64,000 nt of DNA from UBA4416 sp040387555 (lineage in GTDB: Bacteria; Bacteroidota; Bacteroidia; B-17B0; Aurantibacillaceae), in NCBI GenBank assembly GCA_040387555.1, contig JAZKDO010000001.1, forward strand, positions 124,001 to 188,000, written 5' to 3'. The position numbers and the translations under genes are program-made. Every line of letters begins with the position of its first letter. Positions within the stretch are counted from its first letter, which is position 1. The notes beneath the pieces are model-generated. The model saw nothing but the letters and a program-made list of their open reading frames with translations, did not search any database and was not told the origin of the DNA. Positions 54,897 to 63,300 of this stretch are shown here, one piece after another.

Positions 54897-55717
54897 TATT
54901 TTTTCTTTTTCGCGGTAACTAATTTTTTAACAACAGCTTTTTTGGCAACAGCTTTCTTAGCGACGGCTTTCTTAACTGGTGTTTTCTTAGCTGGTGTTTT
55001 CTTAGCTGGTGTTTTCTTAGCTAGTTTTGCTTTTTTAATAGAAGCTATTTTTTGTGCAATTTTTTTTGAATCTTCAGCCTTTTCTTTTGCCTGCATTTTT
55101 TCATGAAATGCGAGGTTTTTCAATTGTGCTTTGTATTTAGGGAAAACAGGTTCGCCTTCTACGTGCACATGAAACCACAATACACCACTCTTGATTCTGT
55201 ACAAATTCATTTCTGCTATGCCGTATTTAACAGCAAGTTGTTTGAATGTTAGCTTACGTTTTGGATTCCATATCTCATTTTTAAGCTGAATAACTTTTTT
55301 CTCATTTAATTTTTTAGAAGTGGCTCCGGAATAAACTTTATGTGCCGCTGATGCCAAAACATAAGGACTTTTTTTGCTATGATCAATTTGCTCTTCCTTA
55401 GTAGCCCACTTTAAATTAGAAGGGACATTATTAGCTTTATTATAATCCAAATGCAGGACATACTTATATTTAGGACTAGGTTTCTTTAAAAAACTATAAG
55501 CAACCGCATGATGAGCGAATAAAGCTTTTGTTTTATCTTCAACATGTATTGTAACCATAGGAAAGCCACCGTTTAAATGTTGTTTCAGAATAAACCTCTC
55601 ATTAATATTCCTGTCATAAGAAGCCAGGCGCGCATTGGAGGACACAGCGTACTTTCTTCTTGTTTTTTCTTTAATAAAAGTAACGGGCTTCCATACTTCT
55701 TTGTCATTTACTGCCAT
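54896..55717 (-). CDS. NUMOD4/HNH-like protein with a histone-H1-like Lys/Ala tail
   Basis: This 273-residue basic protein begins with a NUMOD4-like segment (EVWKPVTFIKEKTRRKYAVSSNARLAS). It continues with an HNH_3-like domain (AHHAVAYSFL, then YVLHLDYNKANNVPSNLKWAT) and a helix-turn-helix-like stretch (TFKQLAVKYGIAEMNLYRIKSG). It ends with a tail of about 44 residues (230-273) made of KKTPA and KKAVA repeats, as in histone H1 or bacterial Hc1/AlgP-type tails. The tail is encoded by 15-bp tandem repeats. It leads an operon with ldcA, a hydrolase and tyrS, so it does not look like a mobile homing gene. It may bind nucleic acid. Confidence 0.72.
   Translation of the reverse strand: MAVNDKEVWKPVTFIKEKTRRKYAVSSNARLASYDRNINERFILKQHLNGGFPMVTIHVEDKTKALFAHHAVAYSFLKKPSPKYKYVLHLDYNKANNVPSNLKWATKEEQIDHSKKSPYVLASAAHKVYSGATSKKLNEKKVIQLKNEIWNPKRKLTFKQLAVKYGIAEMNLYRIKSGVLWFHVHVEGEPVFPKYKAQLKNLAFHEKMQAKEKAEDSKKIAQKIASIKKAKLAKKTPAKKTPAKKTPVKKAVAKKAVAKKAVVKKLVTAKKKK
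54975..55024 (-). repeat. 15-bp tandem repeat coding for KKTPA units
   Basis: Three near-identical copies of a 15-base unit (plus-strand TGGTGTTTTCTTAGC) encode five-residue Lys-Thr-Pro-Ala-Lys units in the C-terminal tail of the HNH-like protein. More diverged units flank them. The number of units is likely to vary between strains. Confidence 0.75.
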
Positions 55718-55794
55718 AGGATTTGATTTTTAATGAATAAAGTTTATGTTATCTTTACACAATTTTACAACATTTTTGCTATTTAATAAACACT

Positions 55795-57834
55795 ATGTCA
55801 GCTACTTATAAACGTACACTTGTTACTTCAGCCTTACCTTATGCTAATGGCCCAGTCCATATAGGACATTTAGCCGGCTGTTATCTGCCTTCTGATATTT
55901 TTGTGAGGTATAAAAGAAGCAAAGGCGAGGACGTTATATTCATTTGCGGAAGTGATGAGCATGGCGTACCCATTACAATTAAGGCAAAAAAAGAAGGGAT
56001 TACCCCTCAGGACGTGGTTGATAAATATCATAAAATGATGGGTGATTCATTTAAGGAATTTGGAATCTCTTTTGATATTTATTCACGCACTTCAAACAAA
56101 ATACATCACGAAACTGCTTCTGATTTTTTCAAAAAACTGTATGATAAAGGTGGCTTTACAGAAGAGGTTACCGAGCAATATTACGACGCCGAAGCAAAAC
56201 AATTTTTGGCCGACAGGTATATCGTAGGAACCTGTCCGAAGTGCGCTAATCCTAATGCTTATGGTGATCAGTGCGAAAAATGTGGCTCAACTCTAAATGC
56301 AACTGAGCTAATTGATCCCAAATCAACATTGAGCGGGAGCAAACCTATATTGAAAGATACAAAAAACTGGTTTCTTCCACTGGATAAATTACAATCTAAA
56401 ATACAAGCTTACCTGGATTTACATAAAGATTGGAAAACCAATGTATACGGACAATGCAAAAGCTGGCTGGATAGTGGTGATGGTCTGCAGCCACGTGCTA
56501 TGACCCGAGACCTCGATTGGGGTGTACCTGTTCCTGTAAAAGGCGCAGAAGGCAAAGTGTTATACGTGTGGTTTGACGCGCCTATCGGGTACATTTCAGC
56601 AACTAAAGAACTAAAGCCTAATGATTGGGAACTCTATTGGAAAGATAAAGAAACCCGTTTGATTCATTTTATCGGGAAAGACAATATTGTATTTCATTGT
56701 ATAATTTTTCCAGCCATGTTAATGGAACATGGTGAGTACATTTTACCTGATAACGTGCCGGCCAATGAATTTTTAAACCTTGAAGGAGATAAAATTTCAA
56801 CCTCAAGAAACTGGGCTGTTTGGCTTCATGAATATCTTATTGATTTTAAAGACAAGCAGGATGTGCTGCGTTATACATTATGTTCTAATGCTCCCGAAAC
56901 AAAGGATAATGATTTCACCTGGGCTGATTTTCAAACCAAGAACAACAGTGAACTTGTAGCTATATTGGGAAACTTTGTAAACAGGACTCTTGTATTAACA
57001 CATAAGTACTACAATGGCTCTATTCCTTCTGCAGAAACTTACACCAAAGAAGATTTATTGATTTTAGAACAACTTGCTTCTTTTCCGGATAAAATTTCTG
57101 CCGCTATAGAGCAATTTAAATTTAGGGAAGCATTAGCAGAGATGATGAACCTTGCACGTTTGGGAAATAAATATCTTGCAGAAACGGAACCTTGGAAATT
57201 GATAAAAACTGATGAAGTGCGCGTGAAAACGATCATGAACATCGCCCTACAAATCACCTGTAACCTTGCAATAGTTTGCGAGCCATTTCTTCCTTTTACC
57301 TCTCAAAAATTATTTTCTATGCTCAACATGCCAACATTAAAATGGCATTCTGCAAAACAAACTTCCAACATGGCTTCTGGACACACAATCAATAAAGATG
57401 AGTTACTATTTGCAAAGATTGAAGATGCGGAAGTTCAGCAGCAGATTGATAAATTAGCAGCTAATAAAAGCGCAAATTCTATAACTGTTATTCCACCCTC
57501 CAAACCAGAAACTAGTTTTGATGATTTTTCAAAAATGGATATTCGCACAGGCACAATTATAGAGGCAGAGCGTGTTCCTAAAACAGACAAATTATTAAAA
57601 TTAAAAATAGATACAGGTATTGATAAACGCATTGTAGTAAGTGGAATTGCTGAATGGTATAAGCCTGAAGACATTATCGGCCAGCAGGTAAGCATATTAG
57701 TAAATCTGGCACCGCGTAAAATTAAAGGCATTGAAAGTCAGGGAATGATTTTAATGGCCTCCAACAATAAAGGAGAATTGAGTTTTATAACTTCTACTAA
57801 ACCTGATTTTAATGATGGCTCTGAAATTAAATAA
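55795..57834 (+). CDS. metG: methionyl-tRNA synthetase
   Basis: MetG charges tRNA-Met. The HIGH motif is in PYANGPVHIGHLAG, the zinc-binding knuckle in CPKCANPNAYGDQCEKCG, the KMSKS counterpart in GDKISTSRNW (KISTS), and the anticodon-binding alpha domain follows. A C-terminal tRNA-binding (EMAP/Trbp111-like) domain starts near residue 575 (FDDFSKMDIRTGTIIEAERVP), giving 679 residues, standard for dimeric bacterial forms. The next gene begins 23 bases before its stop in another frame. Confidence 0.96.
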   Translation: MSATYKRTLVTSALPYANGPVHIGHLAGCYLPSDIFVRYKRSKGEDVIFICGSDEHGVPITIKAKKEGITPQDVVDKYHKMMGDSFKEFGISFDIYSRTSNKIHHETASDFFKKLYDKGGFTEEVTEQYYDAEAKQFLADRYIVGTCPKCANPNAYGDQCEKCGSTLNATELIDPKSTLSGSKPILKDTKNWFLPLDKLQSKIQAYLDLHKDWKTNVYGQCKSWLDSGDGLQPRAMTRDLDWGVPVPVKGAEGKVLYVWFDAPIGYISATKELKPNDWELYWKDKETRLIHFIGKDNIVFHCIIFPAMLMEHGEYILPDNVPANEFLNLEGDKISTSRNWAVWLHEYLIDFKDKQDVLRYTLCSNAPETKDNDFTWADFQTKNNSELVAILGNFVNRTLVLTHKYYNGSIPSAETYTKEDLLILEQLASFPDKISAAIEQFKFREALAEMMNLARLGNKYLAETEPWKLIKTDEVRVKTIMNIALQITCNLAIVCEPFLPFTSQKLFSMLNMPTLKWHSAKQTSNMASGHTINKDELLFAKIEDAEVQQQIDKLAANKSANSITVIPPSKPETSFDDFSKMDIRTGTIIEAERVPKTDKLLKLKIDTGIDKRIVVSGIAEWYKPEDIIGQQVSILVNLAPRKIKGIESQGMILMASNNKGELSFITSTKPDFNDGSEIK

Positions 57835-58663
57835 GATTTTCTTTATCTTATGTGTGCTTTCCTGTCAAAATACCTTTTCGCAAGAAAATGATGGGCCGAA
57901 GCCACCTAAAGTGACGGATTACAAAAATGACAGTTCTTATACTAATTATAATAACCTGAGGTATAAAGTCGCACAGGCACAAATCAATTTATTGAAAAAT
58001 GATGGTGCTTTATTAGTCAGGTTAAAAACCAATGCCAACACCATTGCTAAATTGAAAACTGCCGGCAATATAGATTTGGCAACGCAAGTAGAAAGAGAAA
58101 CAATGTTGAAAAACAAAACAATTATTGCTTCATATCAACAAGAATTTACATTTTGCCCTGTGTATTTTTTTTACTCAAATTTTTCGGATTCAGTAAAACA
58201 TAAGAATATCCAGGGAATATTTGTGGATTCTAATTTACTTGTAAACCCTAACATAGTTTGTAATGCAACATTCTACTTAATAGCAGAAGCAGACAAAGTT
58301 TATAATTCATCATTAGGCATTGTACCTGAATCTGAAGCATCGAAGGCAATTGAAAGCGGCACGCCTACAAGGGAAGCAGCCATTGTACTTAAAAATCGAT
58401 ATTTCATTCAATTACATAAGCCATTTCCATTTTTTCAAATAAAAGGCAATACAGAACCATCAATTATGATAAGTCACAACGTGGCGTACTTTAATTTATC
58501 TGAATTACAATCACAGGTTAAAAAATACATGAGTTCTCAGGAGGCTAAACCGTTACTAAAATTAAAGGGCTGTGTGAGCGCGTTAAATGAGGATTTATTT
58601 AGCTTCTACGCAAAAAATAAGGGTTATACTATGCCTTCAAGTTTAGCACAGTATATTTACTAG
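57812..58663 (+). CDS. secreted protein of unknown function
   Basis: This 283-residue protein has an export signal (ALKLNKIFFILCVLSCQNTFSQ). The Cys in this signal may be part of a lipobox, but a Ser-Gln cleavage site fits as well. The body is helical and basic (KVAQAQINLLKNDGALLVRLKTNANTIAKL), followed by a mixed region (TFCPVYFFYSNFSDSVKHKNIQGIFVDSNLLV). I cannot place it in a family. Its start ATG overlaps metG by 23 bases; a second ATG follows directly. Its stop shares the CTAG at 58660-58663 with the convergent psd gene. Confidence 0.65.
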   Translation: MMALKLNKIFFILCVLSCQNTFSQENDGPKPPKVTDYKNDSSYTNYNNLRYKVAQAQINLLKNDGALLVRLKTNANTIAKLKTAGNIDLATQVERETMLKNKTIIASYQQEFTFCPVYFFYSNFSDSVKHKNIQGIFVDSNLLVNPNIVCNATFYLIAEADKVYNSSLGIVPESEASKAIESGTPTREAAIVLKNRYFIQLHKPFPFFQIKGNTEPSIMISHNVAYFNLSELQSQVKKYMSSQEAKPLLKLKGCVSALNEDLFSFYAKNKGYTMPSSLAQYIY

Positions 58664-59319
58664 AATTCCGCAATCACCGAACGTGACCCGGTAACGACAT
58701 CGCCAATTTTTATTTTCAGTTTTGCGTCTAACGGCAGGTACAAATCAACCCTAGAACCAAATTTAATAAATCCCATTTCACCGCATTGCTGGGCCTGATC
58801 GCCTTGTTTACTATACATCACAATGCGCCTGGCCAAAGCACCAGCAACCTGTCTGAATAAAATAGATTTACCATTTGTAGAATGCTTAACAACAATAGTA
58901 GTTCTTTCATTTTCAGTACTTGCCTTAGGCAAAGAAGCCACCAAAAATTTACCTTCATGATACTTCGCATAAGTTACTTCTCCGGCAATTGGATATCGAT
59001 TAACATGTACATTGATTGGTGACATAAAAATAGAAACCTGAATTCGCTTATCTTTAAAATATTCATTTTCTTCTGTTTCTTCTATTACTACTACTTTACC
59101 ATCGGCTGGGGCGATGATCGAATTATCATGTAACATATGCTCGCGCGTGGGATGCCTGAAAAACTGGATCACCACTATCAATAAAAATCCTGACAATAAA
59201 TAAGCAAACCAGTGAGCTATGGCAAATTCAGGAAAAACTAATTTAGCAATGCTGATTATAATGGTGCTGAATAAAATAGTAACTAATAGGGTAGCGTATC
59301 CTTCTTTATGGAATTTCAT
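58660..59319 (-). CDS. psd: phosphatidylserine decarboxylase (proenzyme)
   Basis: Psd makes phosphatidylethanolamine at the inner membrane. It is made as a proenzyme that cleaves itself at a Gly-Ser bond to form the pyruvoyl group. The site here is GFIKFGSRVDLYLP, with the Gly188-Ser189 bond. Two hydrophobic N-terminal helices (about 9-27 and 36-54) anchor it. IIAPADGKVVVIEE and VSIFMSPINVHVNRYPIAGEV are family hallmarks. The 219-residue length marks the short archaeal-like type A form common in Bacteroidota. The phosphatidylserine synthase gene is not in the window. Confidence 0.92.
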   Translation of the reverse strand: MKFHKEGYATLLVTILFSTIIISIAKLVFPEFAIAHWFAYLLSGFLLIVVIQFFRHPTREHMLHDNSIIAPADGKVVVIEETEENEYFKDKRIQVSIFMSPINVHVNRYPIAGEVTYAKYHEGKFLVASLPKASTENERTTIVVKHSTNGKSILFRQVAGALARRIVMYSKQGDQAQQCGEMGFIKFGSRVDLYLPLDAKLKIKIGDVVTGSRSVIAEF

Positions 59320-59466
59320 ATATACTTGTTGTTATAAAGGTAAAAATAAGATATTTATTATTAATCAGGAGAAACTAACATCTAAGTTTACTAAAAGATA
59401 GTTTTTAATAACCTTTTAAAATTTGTTTTTAAATTATTGATTAATCTGAAGAAAATGATGTGTAAA

Positions 59467-60387
59467 TTAATTTCCTACATCATCTTTCCAGTGCTTCGAT
59501 TGTTGTTTGGAAAAACGAAGTCCCAGCATTAACTCATGTGTGCCGGTAGAATATTTTTTTAGATTTGTAGTAGTGAAATCGTATGAGTAACCAATCATTA
59601 AATAATTTTTATACATAAATCCTAAAAGAGCTGTATATGCATCATTATGCCTATACCCTACTCCCAGCCAAACCTGTTCCTGGTAAATTACACGAGCTCC
59701 AACGTCCAGTTTTACAGGTGCAGGGTTTGCGTATTTTACCATAAATGAAGGCTCTACTTTAAAGTCGTCGTTGACTTTAAACTTATACGCTCCGTTTACC
59801 AAAAAATGGGTTACCAAAGTTCCTTTATGATCACCATTCTCATACAATTTAATTGGACTTTGGTACAATTGAGGGGCACTAATACCAATGTACCATTTAT
59901 CATTATGAACATATAATCCAGCTCCAAAGTCAGGGACAATTTTGGTTTGATATTGTGTCAACAGATTTTCATCTCCCGCATCATGCAAATGCAATTTGTG
60001 TCCGTCTATTCCCCATTGCTGAATTCCTGCACTTATTCCTAAGGAAATTCTTGTCTTTTCAGCTACTTTGATGTGGTAGGCATATGCCAAACTTATTCCC
60101 ACTCTTCTTGTTGGGCCAACAATATCAGTGTAAATATGTGTACCTAATCCCATATGTCGATTTTTCAAAGGACTATGAAGTGTAAGCATATACGTTCTCG
60201 GCGCATCAGTAATACCCATCCATTGATAGCGGTTGTTTGAACGGATGTCTGCATAGTTATCCTTACCGGCAACTGCTGGATTAATAGCCATTTCATTTAG
60301 CATATATTGAGTATACTGAGGCAATTGCTGCGCTTGTATAGTACACATAAGCACCATGATAACCGTTATATATAAGAGTTTTTTCAT
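59467..60387 (-). CDS. PorP/SprF-family type IX secretion membrane protein
   Basis: This 306-residue outer-membrane beta-barrel protein has a signal peptide (ITVIMVLMCTIQAQ) and the PorP/SprF opening QLPQYTQYMLNEMAINPAVAG, followed by alternating amphipathic strands (HMGLGTHIYTDIVGP, ISAGIQQWGIDG, MIGYSYDFTT). SprF-type proteins anchor or help secrete a partner adhesin with a type B (CHU_C) sorting domain. The partner here is the upstream gene ending one base before this start. The gap downstream (59320-59466) shows nothing I can name. Confidence 0.9.
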   Translation of the reverse strand: MKKLLYITVIMVLMCTIQAQQLPQYTQYMLNEMAINPAVAGKDNYADIRSNNRYQWMGITDAPRTYMLTLHSPLKNRHMGLGTHIYTDIVGPTRRVGISLAYAYHIKVAEKTRISLGISAGIQQWGIDGHKLHLHDAGDENLLTQYQTKIVPDFGAGLYVHNDKWYIGISAPQLYQSPIKLYENGDHKGTLVTHFLVNGAYKFKVNDDFKVEPSFMVKYANPAPVKLDVGARVIYQEQVWLGVGYRHNDAYTALLGFMYKNYLMIGYSYDFTTTNLKKYSTGTHELMLGLRFSKQQSKHWKDDVGN

Positions 60388-60388
60388 G

Positions 60389-63300
60389 TTATCTGAATAT
60401 GGTTAATGGACTTGTGAACGCATCCGGATGTGATGGATGATTTAAATTAATAATGTAATAATAGGTTCCAACAGGCAAGTCTTTCCCTTTGTACTGGCCA
60501 TTGAAAGGCACGGTATATCCTTTTGAATAAAACAACTGTTCACCCCAACGATTATAAACTTCCACTTCGCACTCAGGAAACTGATCTATAAAATCAATTT
60601 GCCAAACATCATTTTTACCATCTCCATTTGGTGAGAATCCATTTGGAATGATCACCTCAGGATAAACATAAACAGTTACTGTATCTGAATTTGAACATCC
60701 ATTGACATCCACTACTGTTACAGTGTATACGGTTGTAATGGTTGTTCCTGAAGTAGGGTTTGTTGCCGTAGGATTATCAAGTGCAGTTAACGGAGTCCAG
60801 TTAAATGTACTTCCTGTTGGTCCGGTTGGACTGCCACCAATTTGCGCTGAAGAAAGAACCGGTATGCTCACCATCGGTCCTGCATCTACATTGGGCAATG
60901 GATTAGAAGTTACAATAATTGAGTCTCTATCAATACAGAATCCGGTACCATCAGTAGCAACCAACACAAAGGTATTGGTTCCGGTAGGAGGAGATACTGA
61001 AGTAATTAATGTTCCGGCGACAACGGTATTAGAAGGCAAAGAAAGCCATTGATAGGTTGTTCCCGGATCACTACTGGAACTGGAACCATCCAGGAATAAG
61101 GTTCCGTTCTGGCAGAATAAAGTGTCATTTCCTGCAATCGCATTCACGGTAATAATTGAGTTGATAATAAAAGCTGAGTCCAGTATACAGCCATTTGCAT
61201 CAGTTACTGTTACCGTATAAGGCCCTGATAATACATTAATTAGTGAAGAAGAATTTCCTGGTGTCCAAATGGTGGTGTAACCAGGTGTTCCTCCCGAAAC
61301 AGTTGTTGTAATAGCGCCATCAGGAGCTGAGCTACAGGTTGCATCAGTTATAGTTGCTGTTAATATTAACGGAGTAGGATTAGATAATGAATAAGAATTA
61401 GAAGCAGAACAACCATTCATGTCTTTCACTGTGATGGAAAAAATTCCGCTACATAGTCCATTGTTTGTTGCAGTGTTTAAATTGCCTGGTGTCCAGGTAA
61501 ACGTATAAGGTAAAGCACCTCCAACAGGGATTACTGTCAATGAACCATCGCAAGCATTATTACATAATGGGCTATCAAGGTCAGGCGTACTGAAGAAGAT
61601 GGAAGGCAATGTATCTAAAGAGAAATTACGAATTGCAATACATCCTGTTGCATCAGTAACCTTTACAGAATAAGATCCTGCGCATAAAGCGTTAATGGTG
61701 TTAGTGTTTAAGGCGTTAGACCACAAAGTGCTTAGAGGCGCCATGCCTCCGGAAACAGTGATACCGATACTGCCATCGCAAACACCACTACAGGAAAGAT
61801 CTTTTTTAATGGATGTGATTATTGGTGCATTAACAGACTGCAATGTAAAAACCTGGGTTTTGGAACAACTGCCATCACTCACGGTCAGCGTATAAACACC
61901 CGTTGCTAAATTGGTCAGGGTGGCTGTATTAGGCGCTACAGGTGTCCACACGTATGTATATGATCCCGATCCACCACTTGCATTTACCGTAATAGAACCC
62001 GTGTTAGCTGAGCAAGAAGACTGAGATACCTGAGAGCTAACAGTTAAGTTCGTTGCTGCACCAATCACCACACTGGCGGTTCTTGAACAGCCATTGGCAT
62101 CGGTCATGTTACAGAAATAAGTTCCTGCACATAAACCGGTTTGCGATTGAGATACAGACCCATTATGAATCCAACTATAGGAAATTGGCAATACTCCACC
62201 CACCGCTGTGACATTAGCTGTTCCATCGCATGTTCCTCCACAGGTTACATCCGTAAACGTAATTGATTCTGAGGTGATGCCACTCGAACTATTAACAATT
62301 ACTGTTGTTGTATTCATACAACCGTTCCCATCCGTTATTTGAACCCCATAAGCCCCGGCACATAAATTAGTAGCAGTGCTCACATTTTGATTGTTAGTCC
62401 ACAGATACGTATAGCCAGAAGTTCCGCCAACGGGATTTACAGCGACAGATCCATTACATTGGTCACATCCCGGAGCTGTAATAACAGGAGTAAATGTTAC
62501 CTGTGAGGGGGAACCAACTGTTGCAGGTATCATATTAAAACATCCGTTAGAATCCGTAATTTTTACAGAATAAGTTCCCGTACATAAACCGATTGCTGTA
62601 TTCCCGGGCTGTCCAAGTGGGTCATTCCATTGGAGCGTAAACGGAGGTAAGCCACCGGCAATATTAGTTGCTGTAAGCACTCCGTTACAATCCGTAAAAC
62701 AATTGTTGTTAACAGCCTGGGTGCTTGCTGTTATAGTAGTAATACTAGGCACATTGTAGTTAGCTACAAAAGTGCAACCAAGAGCGTCGGTAATAGTTGC
62801 AGTCAAAGGACCTGGACATAAGTTAGTAACGGTGGCTGTACTGGCACTTGGATTCCAGGAATAAGAGTAAACTCCTGTTCCACCTGTTGGCGATAAACTA
62901 ACAGATCCAGTACAATTTCCAAAGCAAGCTGAACTTCCAATAACTTCATTGTCATTAATCGCTGCTGGCTCATTTACTATAAAACTTGAATCTACTAAAC
63001 ATCCGTTCCCATCTGATATTAATACGGAATATGTACCTGCTGATAAATTGGTCAAGTCCTGAGTTGAAGCCGGCCCGGGAGTCCATGTATAAGTATATCC
63101 AGGAGTACCGCCGCCTACTGTCAAGTCAATTGCTCCGGATGGAACAGCATTACAAATTAAATCGGTAACTACCGCGGTAACACTAATAGTAGAAGGGCCT
63201 GTTAAAGTATAGGTTTGGGAGGAAGAGCAACCATTTGCGTCGCTGACTGAAACAGAATAATTTCCTGAACACAAATTATTTGCCACAGATGTTGTAGAAG

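Noticed and set aside
54975..55024. Minisatellite or CRISPR-like short repeat
   Set aside because: The 15-base units are in frame and encode the Lys-rich tail; there are no spacers.
54896..55717. Homing endonuclease or intron-borne mobile gene
   Set aside because: The gene overlaps ldcA by one base in a housekeeping operon and carries a histone-like tail; no intron, intein or insertion boundary is visible.
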